From Anaeramoeba flamelloides (Eukaryota > Metamonada > Anaeramoebidae), in assembly GCA_027625915.1 (NCBI GenBank), contig JANTQA010000057.1, positions 10,478,001 through 10,542,000 of the forward strand: 64,000 nucleotides of DNA, written 5' to 3'. The notes beneath the pieces were generated by a model. It was not told where the DNA came from, searched no databases, and saw nothing but the letters and a program-made list of their open reading frames with translations. Shown here piece by piece: positions 24,746 to 36,800 of the stretch; position 1 is the stretch's first letter, and every line of letters starts with the position of its first letter. A program made the position numbers and the translations under genes.

Positions 24746-24924
24746 TTTCCAACTTGGGAGATTTTATAATTGCTTTATTCGATATTTATACAATTCAATT
24801 TCTAATTATATAAGTTATTTGATTACCAGTTAATATTCAATTTTTTTTTCTTCTCTAAAAGGGAGATAATTAATTAATTCATCTGAACTAATGGTTTTAA
24901 ATTTTTATATTAACTTAAATCTTC

Positions 24925-25900
24925 GGGCGTTTGAAATATTCCCGAAAATACCCGAAAACCGAATATACCCGAAATTTTTTAACCACATAAAAACACGTTA
25001 TAAAAAATTTCTAAGAAACGCTAGTATCAATATACTTAGTTTAACGGTAAAATAACAATTTTATTTTTAGACAAAATATTTTTTTTTGAATTTTCTATTT
25101 TAAGTCCCTCTAAAGAGGTTTTGGTTACCTTTTGTGTATATTTGAGTAATTTTTGGTACTTATTACAGTCATTTCCACTTTTAAGGCACAGACTTTCAAC
25201 GAAATTTAAAGCAAAAAAAAAGTTTCAAATTAAGGGAAAAAATTCAGATTCTAGTAAAATAAATTGAAAAATAAAAAAATTCCAAATTTTGTGCCTTAAT
25301 GTGAGATTTTTTTGATCCTTAAATTTCGTTGAAAGTTTGTGTCTTAAAAGTGAAACTGACTTTAGGGTAAGTAAATATATATTCAAGCCATACTTGGGTT
25401 TGGTATGGGCTGTTTTTTTTGGTTAAACCAATTTCTTTTATGGAAAGTGAAGTGAAAATAAGGTTTTTCTTGGGCCACCTTAAGTAGGATAAGTGTATGT
25501 AAAGTGCGATTAGATATTATCCAGTTATTTTTGGGTTGTCTTTTAGATTATAAAATTATGGGTAATGATATACAGTTAGAAATTTTCTTACCAAGTACAT
25601 TTTCTCTCATTTCGTTAATACCATTTTGAAATGATCAGAAATTTTACAGTCATCTAAAATACCAACCCCTTTCACACAAAATGGGTTGAGTGATATTCAC
25701 TAAAATTTTAAAATCATTTGAATTTTGATATTTTATGACAAAATAATTTTTTTCCACCATAAAATTACAAATGTATTGTTAAACTGAGTATATTGGCACT
25801 AGTGTTTCTTAGAAGTTGTTTAAAACGAGTTTTTTTGTCGTTAAAAACTTTTCGGGTATTTTCAATTTTCGGGTATTTTCGGGAATATTTAATAGATTCT
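24925..25900. mobile_element. hAT-like non-autonomous element, 976 bp
   Basis: Inverted arms of about 110 bp run from AATATTCCCGAAAATACCCG through ATACTTAGTTTAAC; the opposite arm starts GTTAAACTGAGTATATTGG and ends CGGGTATTTTCGGGAATATT. An 8-bp direct repeat AAATCTTC stands on both sides (24917-24924 and 25901-25908). The 8-bp duplication and AATACCCG ends suggest the hAT superfamily. It sits inside the reverse-transcriptase remnant and carries a MITE inside it. Confidence 0.7.
25165..25362. mobile_element. Palindromic MITE CAGTCAGTTTC family, copy 1
   Basis: A 198 bp element with mutated ends (ACAGTCATTTCCAC ... GTGAAACTGACTTTA). The arms carry TTTAAGGCACA, CTTTCAACGAAATTTAA and their inverses. 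It is nested inside the hAT-like element. Confidence 0.8.
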
Positions 25901-28274
25901 AAATCTTCTTTTATATATTGTTATTCTTAAAGGATCAATTTTATGTTCAATTCTATAAATAAGTAACGGATTATGGGTTAATTAACAAAAAAAAATGTAC
26001 TTTTTTTTATTAATCCAAGTATCAATCTTTAAAATCTGTTTTTGTCAAATAAAATATTTCTAATACATATAATAATTGGCTATGTAATAAATCTTTAAGA
26101 AAATGAATTTTTAATCCAGTAAAATAAATTTCTGTTGTAGGATATTGATTAATTTCTTGAAATTGGCCTTGGCGTTATCAAGGTTAAATTTTCAATGGTT
26201 TTATTATTCAGTCAAATACCAGGATATAAATTTTTCTTTTGGAATTAAAGTTTTTTAAGTTTTATCATTATTTGTATTCCTTCCAAAAACACGTATTATT
26301 TTATAGATTTTTTCTAAAGGAAAAGTAATTTCTATCAAAGATCCTTTTCGAGGCAAAATTAGATCATCAGTAAATATTTGAACGTATAGAGCTAATGGTT
26401 TATTTTTTTCTAATAAAAAGGGTATAATTAATCTAAATAATAAAGGAGATAATGGCCCTCTTTGATAAACATCAATTTCTTCTTTTATTTAATAAGCAAG
26501 TGGATATTTAAAAAAAAAAAACAAATTAATAATTTATTGATAAATAATAAAATAAAAAGTTGTTTATTTATTCTCCTTAAATTTTAATTGGCTGATCAGA
26601 CATTACTTTTTTTATAGTGGTTTATTTTACAATTTTGAAAAAAATTAATTTATATTCTAATTTTCCTTTTTTTACTAAAAATAGAAACTTTTTGCAAATA
26701 AGAGGAATTAAAAAAAAACCTTAAATAGTAATAAAAACAATAGAAACTTTTTTTCATGTAGTGAGAGCATTTTTCGATTGAATAGAATAGAAGTTTTTCA
26801 ATAAATATATTATTAGGTCTATCACTCGTTGAAAATAGTCAATAAAAATTCAATATTAATTTTTTATACGTGATCTTTTATTAATATTTTTCATTAAAAA
26901 TAATTTCATTCTAATTTCTTTGTAATGTAAAAAGTGAGTTTATTACAAAAAAAAACAAACAAAAAAGTCAGGTTTGGAGAGAAAAAAAGATTAAAATAAC
27001 AGAACTAATAATTTGTTTCAGGAAAATTGATCCTTGGTGTTGTTGAAAATCACAAAAATTCAACAAATGATGATGATCATTGAAGTTATTTTCCTGAAAT
27101 AGCTAATCTTATATGAATTAATCATTCGAAATTTCGAAAATAACTCTATAGAATCTAATTTAACAACTGTGTAAACTTTTATGATTGAAAAAAAAACTAT
27201 TCCTATTTTAAATTTTATTTTTTTTTCAGTTATACACCTATATCTTCCGGGATAAAATGTGTTAAAATATCTAGTATATGCTATCAAGTCTTCTTATTTT
27301 ATTTTTTCGTAATCGCTATGAAATTGAGTATGAAATTAATTGGATATTAAAAAAATAAATTATTAGTAAAATTTTAAGAAATAGGAATTTAAATAGGTTG
27401 ATTTCTGAGAAATTTAATAAGAAATAAGGTTTTTAAAATCAAAATGTTGAGATTATTATTTATTTTTGGTTTTATTTGATTTTGTTAAAAATTCTAGGAA
27501 AAATTGGTTATCAGAGGCGAATAATTCTGAAACGTATCCTAATTGGAGTTTTAAATCTTGAATGTTATTTTTTACATTTCTGTTAATACCCAAATAATCA
27601 CAATGTCGTACTAAAGAGTACTATTAGCTTTGGGCCAAATTATTCAATTTTACTGAGTAGATGATTTATTGTTGGAAAAAATTACGTTAATGAAAAATCA
27701 ATGGGGTTAAAAAGGTATTAATTGTTACAATATCGGATTGATAAGTGGGGTTTTAAAGTAATAAAAAAAATAAAACTCTCAAAAAAATATTTTTAGCACA
27801 TTAAATTATATTTTTATGTGAATAAAAGATCTTCAATACCTTACCAATTGAAAGGGATTATCTTTGAAATGTCGAATAAATTTGGAATGTTAACCCTTGA
27901 AATTTTTGCCTTGTGAAAAAGACAAACAACAAACAGAAAAAAATAAAAGAGTGTTTAAAAAACTCTTTTTTTTGTTCAAAAAAAATCAAAACATATTAAG
28001 ATAAAATAATTTTTCATAAACTAATAAAACATTTATTTATTCATTATTTTGTTATTATTTATCATTTTGGTTCCCCCCCTTAAAAAATATAAATTATCGT
28101 TTCAAAAATACGATTATTAAAAAATAGAATTTTAAGGGTAGAGGAGCAAAATTGGAACACAACATAATGAACGAGAAAAGAATAAAAATGAAAAAAAGGT
28201 TTGAATAATCAAAAAAAAACACAAAAAAAAAAAAATTGTAATTTCAGAAAGAAAAATAGGAAAAATTTAAAGTT

Positions 28275-29614
28275 TTAATTTTGGGCTTGGAAAAAGCCTT
28301 CACGACTAACTGCGACATATTTGTCAGAGCCGCCGATAACTTGGACTTCTTTTTCTTGGGAGATCCTTTTACTGAATGCTGCATCTTTATATGTGAGCAT
28401 ACACACAGCATTTAATTTGATCACTTGTTCGGCTTTGGCAACTAATTCTAAAACTCGACCAAAGGGTTTTCTTTCAAAGGTGCCATCAAGGGCTGCAATG
28501 AGAACAACTTTCCCTTTATTGGCCATGTGTTCAGAGAATTCCACAACATCCTCAAAGAACTGTCCCTCGTCTATACCAATAACATCATAGTCTTTTACTT
28601 TGTCCTCAACTTCAAAAAGTTTACCCGCACATGGAACAGCATCCATCATCACTTTATCGTGGGTACTGCATTTGTCGACAGAGTAGCGTGTGTCGCGAGC
28701 AAATTTAATTACTGTGCTTTTCTTATTGGCAATGGAATATTTTCGTGCCCTTCTTATTAATTCAGAGCTTTTACCACCAAACATTGGCCCCAATATTAAT
28801 TGAATTTGTCCATCATATGTATAACCGTTTTTTTTTCCTTGTTGTTGTTGTTCTTCTTCTTCTTCTTCTTCTTGTTGTTCTTGTTTCTTTTCTGTATCGT
28901 TGCATTTTAAACCAAAATACTCTTCCCTGCAAACGCTTATATATTTTTCAGTACCACCAAGCAATTTAACTTGCTTTTCATCTGTGATTCTTTTACTGAA
29001 AGATCCCTCTTCATAGCAAACCATACAAACAGAACTCAGCATTACTACATTTTCACATCGTGGGATTAATTTTGTTATACACTCAAAGGGCTTCCTTTCG
29101 AAGGTGCCACCAAGAGCTGCAATTACAACAACCTTGCCTTCATTTGCAAGTTTCTCGGCAAAATCGGCTATTTCGGGAAAAAATTGGCCATCATCAATAC
29201 CAACAACTTGAAATTTTTGAACTTGTTCAGCAACTCTTTTTAATGTGTCGGTAGCAAAGGCTTCATAATCGTATCTTTTTTTTTTTCGATTATTATTTTT
29301 TTGTATTGTTATTTTTTGAGTTTCGAAAAAGAAAAAAATGATTATTAGGATTTATTCGAAAAGTTAGAACTTGCAACAAAGAGCTTGAAACAAGGAAAAG
29401 AATGGGACTGTTCCAAATAAAAAAAAATAAAGTAATGTATTTACCCACTATGTGTTTTGAATGATTTTTTTTCATTTTCGGATTCTTCTGAAAATTTTAT
29501 GATCGTACATTTCTTTGATGCATAAGAAAATCTATTGATTCTTCTGATGAGTTCAGATGTCTTTCCACTAAAAACTGGTCCTAATATTAATTCTAAATGT
29601 CCTTCAAAATTCAT
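28275..29614 (-). CDS. Fused double thymidine kinase (class II, TK1-like), two exons
   Basis: Exon 1 is 29614-29445 (ATG start) and exon 2 is 29274-28275. The donor AGTGG|GTAAATAC and acceptor AAAAAG|A join in phase 2, giving 389 residues. Two TK domains are joined by a Gln/Glu linker (about 182-205). Domain 1: P-loop GPVFSGKT (12-19), GIDDGQFF, then CMVC and a single later Cys. Domain 2: P-loop GPMFGGKS (219-226), DTRYS, STHD, GIDEGQFF, LDGTFERKPFG. TK1 phosphorylates thymidine for dTTP salvage in the cytosol. In domain 1 the catalytic Glu (GIDEGQ) is Asp, the DTRY/THD substrate motifs are lost and LDGTF is LGGTF, so it is probably weak or structural. Domain 2 keeps the catalytic motifs but has lost the zinc Cys residues (CMLT, VSREGF). 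Confidence in the family is very high. Confidence 0.92.
29275..29444 (-). other. Intron of the thymidine kinase gene (170 bp)
   Basis: Donor GTAAATAC, acceptor AAAAAAAAAAAG. It falls inside domain 1 between KTHSG and YDYEAF, within the region that corresponds to the THD motif of domain 2. The open frame seen across the exon 1/intron border is read-through only. Confidence 0.75.
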
Positions 29615-30426
29615 TATGGTTAATGTTATTGTTTGTTAAATTTGTTGTTCAACAAAATATTTTAAAAATTATAATTAAATGAAATATTTTTTGTGCAAAA
29701 TTTATTTGAATTTTGTGCAAAAGAAATAAATTGAAATTCTGCAAATTGAATCCTTTTGAAATAAGATCTACGGTCTTGTGTTTTTCAAATTTTTAAGATG
29801 AATTCTTAATTTATACGTTAATAAGTAACGGATTTTTGAATTAATTTGTTCTTGAAATTTTTGGAATAATTAACTTAAATTGTTATCGTAACCAATTTTA
29901 ATTGAACAGTGGGTGATTTTTGGAATAAGGTAATAATTTTTTAGTTCAATAACTTGTTTTTGGAACTAAACTTTTTAAAATATTTTTCGATTTGATAAAA
30001 TAGATTATAATTTTTCAATTGGATTATTTAGGGTGATAAGAAAAATGGGAATTAAATGAAATAGTATAATACTAATATTAGAATCACATTTTCAGGCTTT
30101 GTAAGACCTTTTTCAAAATAAAAAATAAGTTTCTTTTTTAAACGATAATTTAATTAAAAGAGGAAAAAACTTTAACTTTATTTTCAATTTCTCTTTTCGA
30201 AAAATATAAAATAGTTTTCAAAAAAGTAGGTTTTAATTTGTGGATTTGTTTGAAAAAGGAAATTGAAAATAAAGTGAAACTTTTCCCCGTTTATAATTTA
30301 GAATAGTAGAAGTCCGATATTTGACAGATCAAACAAAAACTAAAAGTAAATATAGAATTAGTTTCCCGAGAGTTCAATCATATAAAAAAAAATTAAAAAA
30401 ATAAAAGTTCAAATATAAAACTTTTC

Positions 30427-31834
30427 TTAAGGGACTTGTCTCTATTATTTTTTTTTTTGACCAATTACTAAATAAGGATTCCCTATCTAGAAATATGTTT
30501 AATACTGATAATAAACAGGTTTCAAATCTATGTAATTGACAAAAAATTTTCTCAATCTCTATTAAATTCGGTTCAAAAATTTATTAGAGATTAGTCCTTT
30601 AAGGTTTACAATCCCTCAAATTTGAAAAAAGATTAAATTGTTTAGGGTACAGTGACTTGTTAATTTATTTTTTAGCTGATCGATCTTGTATTTGGTATGG
30701 GTTTTAAAGTGGTTCAAAAAAGCAATTTATGGCAATTTATTTTTTTTTTCCGAAATCCAAATTGAAGAGTTTAAGGACTATTCGAATTTTATGCTCAGTG
30801 AGGGTTGAAATAAAATACTATAAACAGAAAAAAAGCTTTAAAAAACAACGAATTGAGGAAAAGTCAAAATATTGCAATTTTTGGATTTTTTAGATTTTTC
30901 TTGAAAATCATTTATTGATTCAAAAACTTTTTGAATTTCCCAAACAAAACAAGGCAAAACTAAAAAACTATTTTTTTTGATATTAAGAAAATGCCACCCC
31001 ACTTTCTTTTCAGGTATATTTATACTCTCTTGATATACTCTAAAATACTTGAAAAGAAAGTGGAGTGACATTTTGCTCATGAAATTTTTTTCTTCAAAAT
31101 TTGTTGAGAATAGTTTGGATTTGATGAAGGGAAATTGTTTTTTGCTCAACCCAAAATTTTACAAAAAAAACCTAAAATTTTCAATTTAGCAAGATACCTT
31201 AGATTAGGTTTCTTTTGTGTCTATAAATATGTTAATAGGTAGAAAAATAGTACCCACTAACCATAAAATTCTAATAATCCCTAAGATTAATATATTTTTA
31301 GTTGTTATAGAATAAATTTATATTTTTGTACAGTTGAAGAAAATTTTGATTTACTTTTTTACTTAATTTCGTATGAAAAAATTTTTGATTCAAAAGTTCC
31401 AAATAAAAACCAAACCTAATTAAAAAATTCAAAAAACAACCTAAAAATCTACATTTTTTATAACTTTTCTTCCTATCTCTTCCATTTAGACTTACACTCA
31501 TCAATTTGAATTTCGGAAAAAAAAAATAAATTGTCATAAATTGACTTTTTGAACCAATATTAAAACCCATACCAAATATAAGATTGATTAGATAAGAAAT
31601 AAATTAACAAGTCATCAAAACCTACAGAATTTAATCTTTTTTCAAATTTGAGGGATTGTAAACCTTAAAAAAATTATACCTATGAAGAAAAAAATAGGCC
31701 AACTATAGAAATTTTTTTGTCAATTACATAGATTTGAAAACCCCTCTTTATTTTCAATATTCAATTTATTTCTTGATAAGGAATCTTTATTTGAAATTGG
31801 CCAAAAAAAAAAATAATAGAGACAAGTCGCTTAA
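30427..31834. repeat. 1.4 kb foldback element with a TTAA-MITE at each arm
   Basis: Both edges are TTAA next to GGGACTTGTCTCTATTATT and its near inverse. The arms are about 350 bp (30427-30785 and 31485-31834). Beyond the MITE part they continue as TTTACAATCCCTCAAATTTG, ACTTGTTAATTTATT and TTTGGTATGGGTTTTAA on both sides in inverse. The left arm contains a complete MITE (30427-30602); the right has the corresponding outer part only. The ~700 bp spacer holds a small hairpin (31001-31068) and two unconvincing minus-strand open frames. Confidence 0.75.
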
Positions 31835-31839
31835 GGAAG

Positions 31840-32140
31840 ATCCAATAAAATCAAAAAAGAAATAAACACGATTTTCCTAAAATTATTTTCATATTGACAA
31901 TAACATTAAAATAACTTGTTTAACCGATCGAATATCGACCTCACAATAAAAAAAAAAGTAAAGAATAAGTTTCAAAAAATAATCAAAGTAAAAAAAAGCA
32001 AAATTAGAAAAAATGTGAAAAAACCGTATCCATTTTGAATTTCGCAAATAATTTTTTTCTTCTAATAAAAATTCAAATACTACAAAATAATACCTTTTAC
32101 TCAAATAAAAATTGCACCCCTTGACTGAAAAATGGTTGAA
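31840..32140. repeat. Dispersed repeat family B, copy 1
   Basis: Shared blocks: acaataacattaaaataac, a (g/c)gatc-ttgcaataaaaa-like block and an end containing cccttgactgaaaaatgg. Related copies are at about 51600-51990 and 60600-60985. The end word resembles the inverse of CACTCAAAGTG seen at the start of family A. Confidence 0.45.
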
Positions 32141-33864
32141 TATGATTATTTTTCTTCTTCTCTTTTTTATTTCAATATTGTTTGGTTAAAAGAAACCCAA
32201 TAAATTATTAGTAAATAAATATATTTCTTGACAGTTAAAAAATGAAGGACACTTGTTTGTAACTTTTACAAAGGAGAAAACTTAAAATAAAATAAGGTCA
32301 ATATTCATTACAACCATTCTGCTTTTATATTTTTTGTAAAATCAAAAATTCTATTAAATATTGATTTTTTATATTACAGCAATATAAAAATCTTTAATTA
32401 TTGACACCGAATGTATATATTACGATATTATTGGCATAAAATAAAAAAAAAATAAAAAAAAAAAACAATTTAAAAGAAAAAATTGATTTTAAAAAGAAAT
32501 TAGACCAAATAAACACAAAAAATAGAAGTTTAGAAACTTTCCGTTTTTAATTTTTCATACTCAAAAAATTTTTGTTTCCAATTTTTTTTTTTTAGGCACG
32601 AAAATAAAAAAATAATATTTTATGAATATCAGAATCTTATTATACTTGATTTTAAAATCCAAAAAATGGTTGAAAATTTTTAATTTTATAAATTATAAGT
32701 TGAATTATCAACTGATCAAAAACAAAAGAAAAATTTACATATTTTTTTGTTTTAATTTCAACAGAGAATTTCTTCAAAATAAAAAAGAATTATTTGAGTC
32801 AAAAGCCAATCAAAAAATTTCTGTTATTTTATTTATAAAACCGATATAAATTATTTATGATAAATAATTTAAAGATCCAATTGCCCCGTTTTTCTTTTTT
32901 TTTTTTAGGAAAAATAACAGTACAAGATAATACATTAAAAAACAAAAAATGAAAAATCATTTCAATAGTAAAAATTTAATAAAATAATAGTTTAAGACGA
33001 TATAAAATAGAAAAATTATTTTTACATCAAAATATTATATCATCGAATGTTGATTCATTGAATACATTCATCAAATGGAAAACCAAAAAAATAAAATGTA
33101 ATAAAAATCATTTTACACATTTATTCAAGATATAAATAGATTTCATTAACAAGTAAAAAATATATCTTTTTTTTTTTTTTACTTTTAAGTTTTAAAAGAA
33201 TTTTGATTGGATAAATCGAGTATATTTTTTTCAATAATTTTGAACAAACAAAATGCCAAAAAATTGATTTTCCTTATTTTGGCAAAACATTATTTCAATG
33301 AACCTAATACTAATTCATAAATGAGAAATTAGAACAATCTCAGTTAGATTAAAAAAAATTCAAGAAGAATTAAGAATAAATATCTCTACAATTAAAAGTT
33401 TTATGTACTCTTTGAAATAATTTTTTTTTAAAATTTTTAGTATTCTTAAAATATTTATAAACAAAATTACGGGATTAAATATAAATATAAAATATTTGGA
33501 AACAATTTCTAAATAATTGCCTTTATACAAATGGGGTGTTCAGTAACTAATTTTTAAACTAATAATAATAATCTCAAAAAAATGATAAATTTGACGAGAA
33601 AAAAAATTTTTTTGCTTAAAATCCCCTAATGTATTATTCAAATGGAATCAACATAACCCCTTGTTATGTCTTTATGACACCTACCCAAGTGTGTAAAAAA
33701 AATTCAAGATATTTTAAAAAAGATTGAATTAAAAACTATCAAATAATATTACTTATCATTATTTATTTATTTTAATTTATAAAATTTAAAGCATTTTCCA
33801 ATTATAAGATACTTCTAAAAAAGATTGTAAAACAATTATTTAATATTCGTAATTTAAATAATTT

Positions 33865-36800
33865 TTATTTTTGTGATGTAAAAATATTATAATTGAAATG
33901 TAACGACAATTGTGAAAATATCATTTGATTTTTAAAAAATTGGATCTTTTTGATCTCATTTTTTTTCATCTTTAAAAAAACTTCATTTTTGGATAACTCG
34001 GATAAATTTTCCATTATTTGCTGATTGTTTTGTCCAAAATCATTTAAAAAGATATTTGTATCCAAAGGAAGATATATTGCATTTTTTTTTACAATTAACA
34101 TGGTATTTAATTGTATTTTTGCCATTTCTTTTAATTCTTCATCAATAGTTTGCGGCTCATATTTTTTAATTAAAGAAATTCCATATTGGAAATTGAGTAA
34201 AGCAAAATGAATTCTTGGATCAACATTTTCTGTTGAGAACTGTTTTCGTAAATCATTTTCAGAAAAATAATTTTTTCCATTTGCTTTTTGATTTGATCTT
34301 AATATTCCGTTTAATATATCATCCAACTTAAATTCAAATCCATTAACTATATAATTTCTTGTTTTAATTGTCTTGATATTTACAAAGGCTTGATCTTCAA
34401 TTATTATATGTATGTATAATAAGTTGTATAAATTTATGAAAAATGTAAAAATTTCATTCCCCTTTAACAAATTCAAATCAACCTAAACAATTATTTTTTT
34501 AATTTTTATTAAAATTTATTAAATATAATAAGAAAAGAAAAGAAAAAAGAAGCAAAAAACAAAAAAAAAAAAAACAACAAATAAATATTTATTTTGAAAT
34601 AGGATTTAAAAATGTTTTCAAATATTATTTAGTTAGTGATTTTTATATATTTATTTCTTTTGTGACTAATTTATTATTTTTTTTTCATGATGATTTTTTT
34701 TTTTTCAGAAAAGAATTAATGTTTTATATCATATTGTGAAATTATTCAATAATAATACGAGTGAAATTTTATGAGTACACATATATATCATAACTAATAA
34801 ACACGCTGAAAATTCCGAATTTTAACCAATTTTTTTCTCTAATTGCTGAACCAGGTATGGAAATGATAATTTCTTGTCAAATAGATTTAAATTTTAAATA
34901 ATAATTGGTGTTGTTTAAAGTAAATAGACAAAAACAGTTAATATTTATCAGAGCATTGGTATTGATTTTTTTTTTTTTTTTTTTTGTTTAATTTTAACAA
35001 GTAATCTGAAAATAAAATTTATTTGTTTCCTTAACTTTCAATAATATTACAGTTTAAAAAATTACCTTTGGTTAAAAAATACATAATAACTTGAAAACTT
35101 ATTAATAGTTGATTCATCATAAAAACATACAGCCGTTCCAACCCTACCGTGAAATTTGACAGACATAGAAATTGACTTTTTTATATCTGTTAAACACAAA
35201 AAAAAAATCTTCTATTATACGCTATTACAGATTTTATGGTTTGACATAGTTTTTTTTTAAAAATTCTTATGTGATTCAAACTGAGAAAAAAATCTTGTTG
35301 TTTATGAAACAAATTCAAAAATCCAAAACAAAGATTCCCAAGAATGGAGATCCAATTAAGTAATTTCCTTAAAATGGTCCCGCCTTTTGATTTTTAGGTG
35401 TTTAGAAATTGAAGATCCTGAAAAAAATTGAAAAATTTTTGGAAATTGTTGATCATAGATAAGGTTTCAAGTGAAAAATTCAAATTTAAATTTTTTCTCT
35501 ATGAGAAATTTTTGCTCTCTTATAAAATTTCACGGTTTGTAATATGCTGTCACACGACTATAAAATCCTGTCATAGAAATGAAAGTGTGAGATAGAAAAC
35601 GAATTTTCTGTTTATCATAAATTTCACGATAGGGTTGGAACGGCTGTAATAAAAAATATTTCAGATCATCAAATATTTATGCTTTTTTTTAAAAATTTAA
35701 AATTTTGATTTTAATACTTGAACTTTTTTAATCCACAAAATAACAAAAAATGCTATTTTTTTTTTTTTTACTATTATCTATTCTTAAACGTTTTGTATTT
35801 TTTAATTTATTGGAAAAAAAAAATTTATTTCCTGAAAGATTTATGAAATTTTTTATTTAAGCATTTTTTTATAAGTAAATTATTTTTTGTCAAAGATCAA
35901 AAGCATTTATTTCTGAATTTAAATCAAGACACCCTTCTGAATCTTCCCAAAAACAAAAAAAAAAAGTGGAATTAATTTTCTTTGTAACGATAAACAAGTA
36001 CTTGTTGCTAAAAAAAACACTTTATTTTTTATTTTTTTTTTCCGTTATCATTTTTTTACAAATAAATCATAGATCCATATCTCCTTACTGAAACCAAATC
36101 TTCTTAGACTTCCCAAAAAAAATAAATTGAAATGAATTTTCTTTTTACCAATAAACAAGTATTATTAGATAAAAAAAAAAACTTTATTTTTTATTTTTTT
36201 TTTCAGTTATCATTTTTTTTTAAAGTTACAAAGACTTTTAGTTCTATTGATTTAAATCAAATCTTCTGAAATAGTCCCCAGAAAGAAATTGGCTAAAGTT
36301 TGCTTTTACCATTAAACAATTATTTTTGGTTGAGAATTCATTTCGTCAAGTATGAAAAAGCGTTATTTTAATCTCACAATAAAAAAATTATTAGAAAATT
36401 AATTTAATTTCAAATCAAAGAAACCTAAAATCTTCTAGTTTAAGATAATTTCAAAGTTTATCGTTTTTCAGACACTATATACACTAACTTAGAATTAATA
36501 AAACATCAAAATTGCTGAAATAACTTGTGAGAAATAAAAATCAAAAAGTTATCAAAATTTGAGATTTATGTTTGCCTTTTCAGAAGCACAGCCAGTTTCA
36601 CCTTTAAGACACAAACTTTCAATGAAATTTCACGCAAACAAAAAATCTCAAATTACAAGATACATTTTTTGGACTTTTTTTTTTTTGCACAAATTATTTT
36701 ACTAGAATCCCAATTTTGAACCTTAATTTGTAATTTTTTTTGTGCCTAAATTTCGTTTAAAGTTTGTGTCTTAAAAGCGAGTCTGATTGGAATGAAAATA

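Larger units (their letters stand above)
24000..27640 (-). mobile_element. Eroded non-LTR (LINE-like) retrotransposon remnant, several pieces
   Basis: Minus-strand pieces, each in its own frame. At 26490-26240 the reverse transcriptase core shows QRGPLSPLLF, then YVQIFTDDLIL (the FxDD catalytic motif). About 26160-26010 has LKIHFLKDLLHSQLLYVLEI, typical of the region after the RT. About 24235-24000 reads LRKVTNNLNRYSYVMNK, a lone Cys, then DLDHFLWNRPALNK, like the C-terminal Cys/His tail of LINEs. Possible upstream pieces lie at 27280-27000 (a DH-containing endonuclease-like end) and 27630-27470 (LVRHCDYLGINRNVKN). The order fits one element read right to left and split by later insertions. 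Several frames are broken; it is dead. The family is not determined beyond non-LTR type. Confidence 0.65.
23238..28274. other. Gene-free stretch between DOCK and thymidine kinase genes, built of nested repeats
   Basis: The two minus-strand genes border this region. It holds a hairpin cluster (23848-24745), scattered pieces of a non-LTR reverse-transcriptase element (24000-27640) and a hAT-like element (24925-25900) carrying a MITE (25165-25362). 26500-27000 and 27650-28270 show only A/T-rich sequence. Confidence 0.55.
29615..33864. other. Gene-free stretch between thymidine kinase and the RGS-DUF547 gene
   Basis: 29615-30426 is plain A/T, with short blocks (ggaaattgaaaataaa near 30250) shared with 54880. 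Then comes the large foldback (30427-31834) and a dispersed repeat (about 31840-32140). 32140-33864 has many stops in every frame and no recognisable structure. Confidence 0.5.

Noticed and set aside
29293-29475. Separate open frame overlapping thymidine kinase exon 1
   Set aside because: It reads out-of-frame exon and intron; the spliced TK frame explains the sequence.
30838-31570. Minus-strand open frames of 103 and 90 codons in the foldback spacer
   Set aside because: Phe/Lys-rich, no family-like motif, no splice partners; likely chance in an element of low GC.
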